A stretch of DNA of 64,000 bases from Paraphaeosphaeria minitans (lineage: Eukaryota; Ascomycota; Dothideomycetes; Pleosporales; Didymosphaeriaceae): contig WJXW01000014.1 in assembly GCA_015832175.1 (NCBI GenBank), positions 248,001 through 312,000 on the forward strand, given 5' to 3'. A program made the position numbers and the translations under genes. This document shows positions 1 to 9,629 of this stretch, in pieces. The notes beneath the pieces were generated by a model. The model was not told the DNA's origin and did not search any database. It saw only the letters and a program-made list of their open reading frames with translations. The first letter of the stretch is position 1. Each line of letters starts with the position of its first letter.

Positions 1-52
1 AGCAGTCGACATCGGCCCAATAATCTGAGTAATCGACGTCACGCGACCGGGT

Positions 53-256
53 TCAAGGGCGGGTCGGCGGGATTTGGCTGGCAGGCCGCATGGATATAAG
101 ATATTTTCGATAGTCGATGTCGTTGTTAGGTGACAGGATGATGTCGTTGCCAATATTGGCATGTTCATCCATAGCCTGTGCGCCGCGTGAGCCTTCTTCC
201 TTTAGATTTTGGTGGGCCTTCGATCCGAATTTGACTTTCAGCTTAGAAATACCCAT
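53..256 (-). CDS. Small hypothetical protein, 67 aa
   Basis: I do not recognise this protein. The frame runs from an ATG at 256 to a TGA at 53-55. It begins MGISKLKVKFGSK, a short basic and hydrophobic N-terminus, followed by a polar, Asp/Asn-rich middle and a Pro-ending tail. It has no signal peptide, membrane segment or cysteine pattern. The Met-Gly start followed by a Lys-rich stretch resembles the starts of the neighbouring minus-strand frames at 1962, 3246 and 4811, which is the main reason to list it. It lies at the window edge, so further exons to the left cannot be excluded. It could also be a chance frame. Confidence 0.3.
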   Translation of the reverse strand: MGISKLKVKFGSKAHQNLKEEGSRGAQAMDEHANIGNDIILSPNNDIDYRKYLISMRPASQIPPTRP

Positions 257-1291
257 TTTGAAGATCAGAAGTTGTTAAACGGGTAATTTTAGAAGTTTAG
301 TGATGACAGAAGCTTTCTCCCTTTGACAAGGTTGAGGATGCAAGTTTCCACTTGAGTGAAGATATGGATCCTGTCTTATAGGCCTTATTCGAGGACATGG
401 TCAAGATTACGAACACGATGCTGGCCCAATACTGTACGCGGATGAAAACTCGAAAATTTGTCAAGTGTATATACAATGCAACTAGAAGTGATTCCGGGAT
501 GCTTGACTATGGTCGAAGTTACATACAAGCGAGCTCACAATGCTCTCATATATTGAACTGCCCAAAGTTCTGTCTCAGAAGTGACGTGGCAATCAGTAAA
601 GTTTCATTACAATCTTTACATCGTGTTTTATATTTCATTAAGAGAAGGCTCGCTAGCTAAGACAGATCTACCGTTCGAGATACAACTAACTCATTCAATT
701 GTGGACTTGTAACTAACTGATCTTGAACCAGTAGGGAAGTTATTGGTAATGTGGGAACAGACTAAGGAATGCTGCGAAAAATTCTGCCCAAAAAGTACCT
801 GTGATAAGAGATTTAGGGAGCAAGTCACTGCTTCAAGAAACACTAAATTCACGGAAATCTGGTAATGGCCAAAATGAGCTTGTTGCATTGCTGAAACTAA
901 AATAAATATAGGAGAAGCGATATTCAGCATAATCGCATACAATTGCCTCACCCTTACGTTATAGTGGACAAATGCATTTCATAATAGGGTTTTCTGATAC
1001 CGCAGGTGCTCTCGCACTCAAAAGAATCATAGAAGAAGGCCCGTCGACCAAGCATGGGGCATCAACCTCGACAGCAGGCCCTCATTCAAAAAGTTGCTGC
1101 GCCACACCATTGCTTCGAACCTGAGATTTGGAAATTTCCATGAATCATTCATTAATCATAATTGTATGAACATCGTTACCTCGCTGATTCATACCCTACC
1201 CAGAGACATACTCCCCGAGAATAAGCTCTGGTACCTCCTTCAACCGTGCCCAGGCCGCCCAACCCGCCATCTTAATCTTTTGATCAGACAA
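257..1291. other. Intergenic, no supported gene
   Basis: Only short frames of under 90 codons occur here (for example 397-660 plus and 691-951 minus). They show no domain, no splice logic and no coding-like composition. I see nothing that can be called. Confidence 0.6.
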
Positions 1292-1962
1292 CTACGGAGA
1301 ACTCGGCAGCACAGGATGGCTCCGCAGGGGATCCACGTCTAAAGCCTCCCGGACCTTCAAGATTTTCGGGTTGATCTTGTGACGAACTGCCCGAGCGCGC
1401 TTGAGTTGCGGCTTGCAAAATGTAAACTCGGCTTCAGAAGCAAGGAATTGAATAGGCAACAGATACGAAAGTGGCCTACCTGACTCGTAAACCTCAGCAC
1501 CTGGCTTACATGCACCTGGCTTGGTGGCAAAAGGCTTTCGACGAACCGCGTTCGACCGCTTTATTTCGAAATTGTTCAGCTCTTCGACCCGGTCTTCTGT
1601 CAACATCTGCTTTCACGGAGCATACTTTTGCGCTATTTTTCTCCAGTTGGTGCTTGTCCATAACATGCCATACCGACTCCAGCATTAGACGTGCTAATAC
1701 TCTCGCTTGCGTCCTCGAAGATCGCATACTTCGACTGAATCGATGGCGCACGCACCGGAATTGGCCGGACGGAATTTGCTTGCGCCAGGCGGACGTTACC
1801 TTCGCCGAAGCTGGAATTTACGTGCGCAGGAATCAGCGCAATCTTGCCGAAGATTTTCGTTGGGTTAGGGTGAGGGTAGAACCGAAGGTCTTGCTCATCG
1901 TGAGACTTGTAAGCGCACTTCACCCTGTGCACTGGCCCCTTAACGGCTTGCAGAAATCCCAT
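1292..1962 (-). CDS. Hypothetical protein, two exons, about 197 aa
   Basis: Unrecognised. Exon 1 runs from ATG 1962 to 1674 and exon 2 from 1596 to the stop at 1292. The 77-nt intron (1597-1673) starts GTATGG and ends TTGACAG, and joining it keeps frame (594 nt). The protein begins MGFLQAVKGPVHRVK, again Met-Gly plus basic residues. It continues with a segment containing PIPVRAPSIQSKYAIFED and ends in a Lys/Arg-rich half. A second in-frame 48-nt intron starting at 1479 is possible. There is no signal peptide or membrane segment. Opposite-strand frames over the same bases are shorter or lack splice logic. Function unknown; the gene model is moderately supported by the splice join. Confidence 0.45.
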
Positions 1963-2460
1963 ATCGGTTGAGGAGACTGAAGACTTTGGTAAGACAATAA
2001 TTCGAGAAGTTTTTCAAGAGGGTAGTCGATAAGTTGAAAGCTTGGTGGGTTGGGTACTGGTACTAGGTGGAGTTGCAGACCAAGGTTCGTATGCAACACT
2101 TTACATTGTGTATGTATATTAAACCAGTGAACTTTCGTGATCAACATTTGCTCGTCAAGAAAATCAGGGACTTTTTGAGATTTATAGTGTCAACTTTGCT
2201 GTTGAAGGTAATTCATTGTTTCAAAATGTCTTTACAGTGTCTCACATAGATCAAAGTCAGGTAGTCTCAACTTTGATTGAACTTTTATTCTCGTAAGTTC
2301 TATCATACAGCTATCCCTCTTACACTAGATCAGCTCTTTGATGAACTTGACATATTAGGCCAGTGGCAATGTCCCACAGGATGCCCATCCCAACGAAAAT
2401 TGACCATTCCCATACTCTTGATGTTATGAGTATCATCCCAGGCCATGCTTGAGTCCTCAA
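1963..2460. other. Intergenic, nothing seen
   Basis: A spacer of about 500 bp between two minus-strand hypothetical genes. It is T-rich with pyrimidine runs and holds no supported frame. Confidence 0.5.
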
Positions 2461-3246
2461 TCAACGCCACACTGGACGAGGTTGCTCATCCCCGGAAGAC
2501 GCCTCTCCGCCGCCGATAATACGTACGATGCGCGAAGGCCCATTGCCACCATTATTGATCCGAAGCCCACGAACCCTACGCGTATGCTGGGCACTCAGAA
2601 TATGGATTCCACGCGGGGCAGGCATATGGATATCGTCGCCAACCACATTCTCGGAAACCTCAGGCAGAGAACGACTCGACTCGATCTGAACGGAGCGCCT
2701 ATCCTGGGTATGATGATGGCCAGCGAGAGAGAGCTCAGTCGTTCGACACAAAGTGTTGAAAGAGGAGTCGGACGCGGTAAGCACCTCACTGTCCCCAAAG
2801 ATAGAAGCCTCGTCGTCGCCATCGAAGGACTCGCTTTCAATCTTGTTGACCATGATCATATCCTCATCAAGCATCTCATTGTCTTCCTCCTCGTCTAAAT
2901 CCATGTTCACGTCCCAATAACTCCGCGGCATGATGCCAGAAACCCGATAGATCTTCTTCGGGCGATCGTAGCTGAAGTCAGCCGGAATCACGACCCCGGA
3001 GGCAGTAGTATATGACTTGTGTGTCAATTCGAGCGGCTCCCGGATATCAGCCATTTGATTACGACGGTGTGTCCTAGCTGGTGGGATACCTTCAGTAGGC
3101 TCAGGCTGAATTTGCCCGTTGGTATGTTGGTAGAAGGCCGCTGCATCGCGAATTGGAGACTGTGGGGGTGAGAAAGGCTTCCGGTCATGATGGACACGAG
3201 TCTTGATGCGGCGATAGGCGGCTTTTAGCTTTCGAAGGACGCCCAT
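2461..3246 (-). CDS. Hypothetical protein, 261 aa, acidic centre
   Basis: An uninterrupted frame from ATG 3246. The start MGVLRKLKAAYRRIKTR is a strongly basic amphipathic stretch that could bind membrane or nucleic acid. Residues 45-70 are Pro/Arg-rich. Around residues 85-110 lies IPADFSYDRPKK. A very acidic run (DLDEEEDNEMLDED) follows near residues 115-130, then a Ser-rich region and an Arg/Gly-rich tail. It has no cysteine framework, signal peptide or known domain that I can identify, and I see no intron. The length and biased but non-repetitive composition make a real gene likely. It is one of a run of minus-strand genes with Met-Gly starts at the left end of the window. Confidence 0.6.
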   Translation of the reverse strand: MGVLRKLKAAYRRIKTRVHHDRKPFSPPQSPIRDAAAFYQHTNGQIQPEPTEGIPPARTHRRNQMADIREPLELTHKSYTTASGVVIPADFSYDRPKKIYRVSGIMPRSYWDVNMDLDEEEDNEMLDEDMIMVNKIESESFDGDDEASIFGDSEVLTASDSSFNTLCRTTELSLAGHHHTQDRRSVQIESSRSLPEVSENVVGDDIHMPAPRGIHILSAQHTRRVRGLRINNGGNGPSRIVRIIGGGEASSGDEQPRPVWR

Positions 3247-4547
3247 AGTTGAGCTCTGCAGTTGAACTCGCCTGGGTGGCTTAGGCAGAGACCTTTGACA
3301 GGTCTGGCATTATGGAAATAGGGATAGGGTTGCTTGGCCCGATCAATGGCAAAGAGCGCGTGACTCTCGCAAAGCCGTGCGGTGTACGTGAAAGAGTACG
3401 CAAGGTGAAGTTGGGAAAGGGTCGTGCTTGTGGTAGCGACGTGGCTGATGTAGTGAATGGGTGAAGATCAAGTGTTGTAATTAGCTTAATATTGCCCTGA
3501 ATGTGCCAGGAGTCTGATAATGGATCTGCGTAGCCTCTCCTGGTATTGTGTGGCATCGGTCCATAGGGTTTGAATTTAATTCAAGCGAGATATGCTACTT
3601 GACAGGAGGTTCGAAGCCTTTCACAGATATCGCCTTTTTGTATCCAAGACCCGATGCTATTGACTGCTCAGAATCATGCCATAGCGCGCAGCACGGGTAG
3701 AACACGCTATAGCCACACTCTCTTCCGGACCCTCCATCCACATAACCAGGCTATGACAATGCCTCATCAACTTTTGCAGAGAGCAAGCTATTTTAAAACG
3801 TTACAAGAACTGGCTTCCGTCGTAGAACGCAGCATTCATGGATCGCTTGCACGCTTTCACCCAACTGTGTAAGAGCATCTTTGACGGGAAGAACATCGTT
3901 CTACTCAATCCGACCTCACGTCAAGAGCTCAACAGAATGGTATCGTGCAAGAGTATTTGCTGGATGATGCAACACACACTGGCGATGGGTCTCCTTCCTT
4001 ATGTGCGAAGGCGGACAGAAAAGAAGAATAACTTTACACTGCGAAGTTGTTCACGTTTCTGAGTCTAGTATTTCAGTATCTTATACGAGGAAACTGGTCT
4101 TCAGGAGCTTTCAAGCCGCTATGGCTGTTCGGCGCATTATGCGCACAAACAACAACAAAGGATTTAGTAAGACGAGAAAATAAGGCATTGGAGATTTTGA
4201 AACAGGATGATGATTGAGCCTACATTAAGACACAAACCTGGTTCCCGGAGGTCTTTTGAAACAAGACATGCCTAAATTCGTCTCTGAGAAACCGGCTCCA
4301 TGAGTCTGTCGATATCAAATGAGTGCTACATAATTCGCGCCACGAGGATGCCACGTGACTCAGCTTCAGCCAACTTCTTCTGTACCTCTTTCAGTTCATT
4401 AATTTATGTGACATCCCTAGATGAATCGACGGGTGATCCATCAGTCTTCCACGCCTTCCTCCTAGACCGCATCGATACTAACCAGAGAAGCAACTGCCAT
4501 GCACCTACTTTAAGCTCCCCTAATACTTCCCTAACAACTTCTCGCAT
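3247..4547. other. Intergenic, about 1.3 kb, no supported gene
   Basis: Several frames of 60-105 codons overlap each other on both strands without domains or paired splice sites. A B-box-like GGTTCGAAGCC near 3608 has no matching tRNA cloverleaf around it. I call nothing here. Confidence 0.5.
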
Positions 4548-4811
4548 CTACTTCATCCAGATAAGCAGGTTATGCGCACCCGGGAGAGGACCCGCAACCT
4601 CATTGATCGCATTATGACCCTTATCATCAGCCTTCTTTTCGCTGGGGTTTCTAGCTATGCGGGCGCCTGGAGACTTGCCCTGTGATTCTGGCAATGCTGC
4701 AAGTTCGACGGCTGCAGGGTTAGATTGCGGAACCAGGGAATCTCGGCGGGGATGGTAGTCCTGGTGCGAGTCATTGTTGCCGAAGCAGAACAAGGATTTG
4801 AAGAAGCCCAT
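4548..4811 (-). CDS. Small hypothetical protein, 87 aa
   Basis: Frame from ATG 4811. It starts MGFFKSLFCFGNND, a short hydrophobic N-terminus with a Gly at position 2 and a Cys at position 9, then becomes polar and Lys/Pro-rich with a hydrophobic end (NLLIWMK). The N-terminus could be lipid-modified or lie on a membrane, but Phe3 does not satisfy the usual N-myristoylation consensus. Further exons to the left are possible. It shares the Met-Gly/basic start with the genes at 3246, 1962 and 256. Function unknown. Confidence 0.4.
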   Translation of the reverse strand: MGFFKSLFCFGNNDSHQDYHPRRDSLVPQSNPAAVELAALPESQGKSPGARIARNPSEKKADDKGHNAINEVAGPLPGAHNLLIWMK

Positions 4812-5205
4812 TATGGTTTATCCGAGTCGGTGGGAGTGGATACCTATGAGTTGGGGAGGGGAATGCCAGTGGGTAGAATATATACGAATTATGGGGAGGC
4901 GTGGGTTGATGGGAATGTAGGCATTGTGAATGAATGTTGCACTGACAATAGACCATTCACTGAGACTTTGTGCTTTGCTTATGGTGATATTTTCGTGCTT
5001 CGACGTAAGCATTCTGGCTCAAGTCGTCAGAACAGTATTTTGTCACGTCTATATGAGTACTATACACGGTGTTGAACCTCGGTCGCGTAGATAGTACTAA
5101 ACAACCTCAGAAAATAAATTGACCTATCTTACAACTTGCCAAACCACCCACACAATCTGCCCCCCAAAAGCCAACTAAAACTCGCATGAACTGAAATCAG
5201 GTACT
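4812..5205. other. Intergenic, nothing seen
   Basis: About 400 bp with only antisense or overlapping short frames and no recognisable signal. Confidence 0.5.
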
Positions 5206-6146
5206 CTAATAGTTCCCCCAAGACACAGTACGAAACACAGAAGCCACATCCCTAGGCTCGATATTTGAAACAACATACGAAGACGGCACCCCACACCCAT
5301 TCCAATTCCCGTCACTCGACTTTCCGCGAAGATCCGCATCAATTTTGCATTGCACCCTCATCACAGGATCGCATGTTGAGGTAGCAACAGGCATATCGTA
5401 CGATATATCTGGTGGTTGCCATGTCATTGATGTTATCATCGTGGAAAGAGGTGATGTTGGGCTTGGTTTGGGTGTGGGTTTGGGTGTGGAATTTGATGCT
5501 GGGAAGCCCATAGATTAGCATAACGATTACTATCAGGATGACTCCAATGCACTTTCGTAATATCGCGCGATGTAGAGGAGAGGATTAGTCAGTCGGCATG
5601 CCAGGAACATAGACGTGTGAGATGGTTGTGTGGACTTCGACGGGTGAGTTGCATGGGCCGAGTTGGTTGGAGTCGCAGTAGCCGGAGGTGACGCTGATCA
5701 TAGTGGTGATTTTCTCCGTTGTTTGGCAGCCTCCTTGACCTAGTATCCCAGGCCTGCAGGGGGTGGAAGTTGGTGCCACGTATTGGGGTGTTGACGTGGT
5801 TGAAGTAGTAGACGCGGGTGGTGTTGTTGAGGAGGCTGAATGGACAACTGCCAATAAGTTAGCGAGACCATGTTGGGATGTAGGAGTGTGAAAGGGGTTG
5901 TAGGGATGAGAGGCGGCGGTAGGCTGACATCCTTACGAGAGGTTAGTAGGTCGAGAGGATTTGAAAAGCTCAGATAGCATGCGAAGTCGGAGAGGTTTGA
6001 GACAATTTGAGAGAGGTGAGAGATTGTGGGTGGATGAAGAGAGCCGTGGACAGACAACGATTCCGAGAGAGCTACTCTGAAAAAGTTAAGATAATAAAGA
6101 AACAGAAGTTTACTTACTGACTTTCCCGGAACGCTCTGCTTTCTAT
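5206..6146 (-). other. Spliced minus-strand region: 3' exons of the surface protein gene or a small Ser/Thr-rich secreted-type gene
   Basis: Two very good minus-strand introns lie here: 6077-6117 (GTAAGT..TTTTTCAG with CTTAAC) and 5848-5936 (GTAAGG..TTGGCAG with GCTAAC). The second joins an exon (5937-6076) in frame to a Ser/Thr/Pro-rich segment containing SSTTPPASTTSTTSTPQY and four cysteines, ending at the stop at 5585. A further frame to 5206 (five cysteines per about 100 residues) follows a clean acceptor (TTCCCAG) near 5506, but I could not find an in-phase donor. These exons may extend the large gene upstream: removing 6143-6295 (donor GTAAGT) would join the two in frame and skip the TGA at 6147. 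That acceptor is weak, so the model stays open. Confidence 0.45.
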
Positions 6147-9100
6147 TCACGGGCAAAACTGCACCAAACACGGATTCATTACCGCACTCGGCGTCTCCCT
6201 CGGCTCAATCAACGTCAAAGCCACCGCCGCCGTCGCCAACGTCGACAGCCTCGTAGTCCTTCGGGCAGGAGTATTCACTTTGGTCGCCAACTTACCTGTA
6301 GAAGAAGAAGTCGACGGCATCTGCGACGTGGTACTAGCCTCACTTGCATTCGGTGTAGCCCACACCAAAACCGCCATATCCTCGTCGCTCTCATCCTCCA
6401 TGAAAATCCCATTCGTCATTGACGTGTGCAGCTCGGACGACACCGTCGTGTAGAATGTCCAAAGCCACGCTGTGCTGCCGTCTACTTCGGCGTAGTACGT
6501 TGGTGCTAGGCCGAGTGGCAGGACCAAATCGTCTGTCAGGAAGGTTTCGTCTTGCTGTGGGAGGGACCATGGGTCTACACACGTAGAATTTGCGCAAAAC
6601 CCAGTCTTGGTCCCGTTTGTCGTTGGAGCTGGTGTTCCAGTTTGCTGTGCAGCTCCACCATCGGTCTGAACCTGACCTGGAGACTCTATTGCTCTTTTAC
6701 GTGGTTTCGGACCTTTTGACCCATGAGGAACGTAGTAGCACCCTCCGCCGGCAAGGTACTTGCGGTACTCAGCCGGTATGTTAGGATTGCCACCGCACGA
6801 AAGTCCGTCCACAATATCCGAGAAGTAGGCTTCATTGAAAATATCAGTGTAGGATTCCTCATCGATTTGATCATGTAGGTCGCCCGGCGGCGGTATCTTA
6901 TCTATGTTAAGGGGATCCGGCATCAGAGATGGAGTCATATCATTAGGATTCGTATCTGGAGAGTCAGGTGGTTGCTGTTGCTGTCCGGGAGACGCGGGTG
7001 GGCCAGTGGGCTGCTGTTGCTGCCCAGGAGCCGGATCTGGGGGTTGCTGTTGTTGTCCAGGAGGCAAATTCGGGGTCTTTGCCCTAGTAGGAGGCTTAGG
7101 TGGTGATGGAAGTCCACACTGAAATTCGAGGGCAAACGGGTCCCGGAAAGTAACGGGCGGAGAGACTCGACACAGCCTAGCCTGCCGCGATGGGGCTCCT
7201 GCCTCGCCTAGTGGTGCCAATTGCTCTATGGCCTTAGAGTCAACACATACCATGCTGGACGACACACTGTTTCGGCCACAGTGGAGCCTTCCCTCTGGCA
7301 ATTTGATCCTTGGCAGCTTGATAGCTTTGCCCACTGGTGGAATCCTAATTCCCGGCATATTGACTTTTTTGAGTTTGATACTCGGGATATGAATCCCCCA
7401 TCTCGGCTTCTTGGGGCTAGGCCATTTGAACGCGAGGTTTGTGAGCTTCTTCCCGATTTTGGCCCTCTTCAACCACGACTTCAAGCCCATGGCTATGACT
7501 GGAACCGCGAGGAGAGCGAAAAGACCCCAAAGATCTCTATCGTCATCTTTCTTCGCTGCTGCTTTTTCTGTTGGGTGGGGACAGAAGATGAGTTCTGGAT
7601 GAGCTTGGCAATCCCACCAGGGAGGCCGGCCAGCCTCGGTGGTTGTAGGTGTAGGAGGTCCACCGGGACATGCCGGACTATCGGGTGTTTGGGTGCAATC
7701 GATCGAAGATAAATGCGATGCGGTCGTACCGAGCGAAGGCAGACCCCCATCTGTCATGGTGCCCGTCGACCCAGACCCCGTGAGCGTAATCATAGCTGTA
7801 GATCCCGAAGCCGTGACCGTAATTGTGGACCCAGATGCACTGCTTAGTACACCAGAAGGAATGGATCCAGTCGCAATTGATTGTGAGGACAATGATATCG
7901 AGGGGAGGCATATGCCATTGGTGCCACTGCTCAGTACCCCAGATGGAATCGATGCAGATGCTCCCGAAGACAATGAATCCAATGGTATACCGTGCATATC
8001 AGTGCTACCAGGCATGGATGGAAATGATCCATGAGACACTGTAGGAAGCGAAATTGATGGTAATCCATGTGGATCACTGGTCCCAGTGAACGATGGCAAT
8101 GATCCATGGGACTCTGAGGGCAGTGATAGTGACGGGGTACCATGCGAGCCGTAGCTCCAACTGAGAGATGCGATGGAACCAGGGGCACCCGAAGGATTCG
8201 ACTTCGACGGTATGCCACGTGTGTCACTGGTCAGAACACCAGACGGGATACGAGATGCCTTTGAAGACAACGATGGCTGGTCACTTAGAATGCCAGAAGC
8301 GATACCCCCAGATGAAGAAGCCGTTCCCGAGACCGCACTTTGTGAGGCCTCAGAGCCTGGAGCACTGCCTGGTCCGGTCTTAGAGAGTTCGGGAATCGAC
8401 CCATTCGGAGCTGAGTTTGTGATGTGGGCGGAGGTGTCGCCTGTCTGTGATCCGCCATTCGAATCCGTGGGGATCGCTGTATTGCCTGAGGTGGCACCAG
8501 ATGCCTTAGAAGACGCTCTGTCCGAGAATTGCGCTAACGTGACGCCAGACTGAGAACTAGTATGGTCTAAAGGATGAGTAAAGCCTGATGTGGCGCTTGT
8601 TTTTGAAACGCTCTTCGAATCTGTAGGGTTCCACGTGTTACCTGATGACGAGGCTCCGTCTGTAGCTTGAACCGAAGTACCGCGAGACTTAGGGAATGTA
8701 TACCCTAGGGAATCCGTGATAACTGACTCTGGTGGCGCTGGAGTGTAAGACGGAGGTGAAATGGCGGTTCCCGGCTTTGGAAGCTCGGTGAAGTACCCTG
8801 GCGGCAGATCGGGCGGGCGTGTTGGTTGAGTGGTGGTTGCGCCACTGGGGACGGAGATTGGTGCATTGGTGGGTGAGGCTCCTGACACTGGTATGCCTCC
8901 GGATGACGCACCAGACTTTGAGACAGTCGACCCACCAGACACTGCAGCCTCCCCAGTAGATGCGCCACTTGTTGTTTCATCTCCTAGCGACACTCCGGAA
9001 TTCTGCTCACCTCCAGACACCGTGATGGACATCACAGCACCACCAGTCGACCCTCCGCTAATCAAACTTGCACCGGTACCTGATGTTTTCGCCCTTCCAC

Positions 9101-9629
9101 TACTCACCAACGTCCCTGACGGCCTCATCCCACCCTCTACACTTAACTCTGCCCTCACCGGGCACTGTACGGTCGGAATCGCCGCGACAACTCCCCCCAT
9201 GGTCCCATTCGCTCCGTCCACCCTCCAACACTCAAAACTCCCATACTCCCCCATACACGGATTTCCCGGCCACACCATCTCTCCACCCGGCTCCCCAATC
9301 CTCAGCAGCCCCTCCACCTCACACTTTTCACCTTGGAAGATATTACATTTGGTGCCTGAATCGGGGCCAAAAGAGGTCTGGAACGCGTAGTTACGGATGC
9401 AGGTTGCATATGTAGGGTTGTAGGGGCCGAAACAGGTGTAGGTGCAGTTGCCATGCCAATCTGGCTCCGTGCAGGTCCAGAGACAGCCCGGATTGCCTGG
9501 GTTGCCGGGGAGGGGAAGGTGTGAAGGGGAAGTTGAATCAACGTCGATCAGGATGGCGGCGTTGGGGAGGAGGGCTTCGATGTAGGGGGCGGAGATTATG
9601 AGGTAGATGATTATATAAGGCGAAAACAT
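6147..9629 (-). CDS. Large Ser/Thr/Gly-rich membrane-anchored surface protein, 1160 aa
   Basis: I chose the ATG at 9629 rather than the first in-frame codon at 9722 because it starts a clean signal peptide (MFSPYIIIYLIISAPYIEA). After it comes a Cys/Trp-rich domain of about 120 residues with the core CLWTCTEPDWHGNCTYTC. Next are roughly 500 residues of low-complexity Ser/Gly/Thr/Pro with loose repeats of IPSGVLSS and SHGSLPS, typical of O-mannosylated wall or adhesin stalks. A short Cys segment follows, then a transmembrane helix (WGLFALLAVPVIAMGLKSWL, about residues 690-715), a Lys-rich juxtamembrane stretch, three PGQQQQP repeats and a second part with paired cysteines. I recognise no catalytic domain. 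The order suggests a type I surface protein with a large tail behind the membrane. The 3' end may be spliced further (see 5206-6146). Confidence 0.7.
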   Translation of the reverse strand: MFSPYIIIYLIISAPYIEALLPNAAILIDVDSTSPSHLPLPGNPGNPGCLWTCTEPDWHGNCTYTCFGPYNPTYATCIRNYAFQTSFGPDSGTKCNIFQGEKCEVEGLLRIGEPGGEMVWPGNPCMGEYGSFECWRVDGANGTMGGVVAAIPTVQCPVRAELSVEGGMRPSGTLVSSGRAKTSGTGASLISGGSTGGAVMSITVSGGEQNSGVSLGDETTSGASTGEAAVSGGSTVSKSGASSGGIPVSGASPTNAPISVPSGATTTQPTRPPDLPPGYFTELPKPGTAISPPSYTPAPPESVITDSLGYTFPKSRGTSVQATDGASSSGNTWNPTDSKSVSKTSATSGFTHPLDHTSSQSGVTLAQFSDRASSKASGATSGNTAIPTDSNGGSQTGDTSAHITNSAPNGSIPELSKTGPGSAPGSEASQSAVSGTASSSGGIASGILSDQPSLSSKASRIPSGVLTSDTRGIPSKSNPSGAPGSIASLSWSYGSHGTPSLSLPSESHGSLPSFTGTSDPHGLPSISLPTVSHGSFPSMPGSTDMHGIPLDSLSSGASASIPSGVLSSGTNGICLPSISLSSQSIATGSIPSGVLSSASGSTITVTASGSTAMITLTGSGSTGTMTDGGLPSLGTTASHLSSIDCTQTPDSPACPGGPPTPTTTEAGRPPWWDCQAHPELIFCPHPTEKAAAKKDDDRDLWGLFALLAVPVIAMGLKSWLKRAKIGKKLTNLAFKWPSPKKPRWGIHIPSIKLKKVNMPGIRIPPVGKAIKLPRIKLPEGRLHCGRNSVSSSMVCVDSKAIEQLAPLGEAGAPSRQARLCRVSPPVTFRDPFALEFQCGLPSPPKPPTRAKTPNLPPGQQQQPPDPAPGQQQQPTGPPASPGQQQQPPDSPDTNPNDMTPSLMPDPLNIDKIPPPGDLHDQIDEESYTDIFNEAYFSDIVDGLSCGGNPNIPAEYRKYLAGGGCYYVPHGSKGPKPRKRAIESPGQVQTDGGAAQQTGTPAPTTNGTKTGFCANSTCVDPWSLPQQDETFLTDDLVLPLGLAPTYYAEVDGSTAWLWTFYTTVSSELHTSMTNGIFMEDESDEDMAVLVWATPNASEASTTSQMPSTSSSTGKLATKVNTPARRTTRLSTLATAAVALTLIEPRETPSAVMNPCLVQFCP

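Noticed and set aside
3600..3620. tRNA gene suggested by GGTTCGAAGCC
   Set aside because: No acceptor stem, A box or cloverleaf around this B-box-like string.
53..4811. N-myristoylated protein family
   Set aside because: The Met-Gly starts are real, but residues 3 and 6 do not fit the standard N-myristoylation consensus in any of the four; kept only as a shared-start observation.
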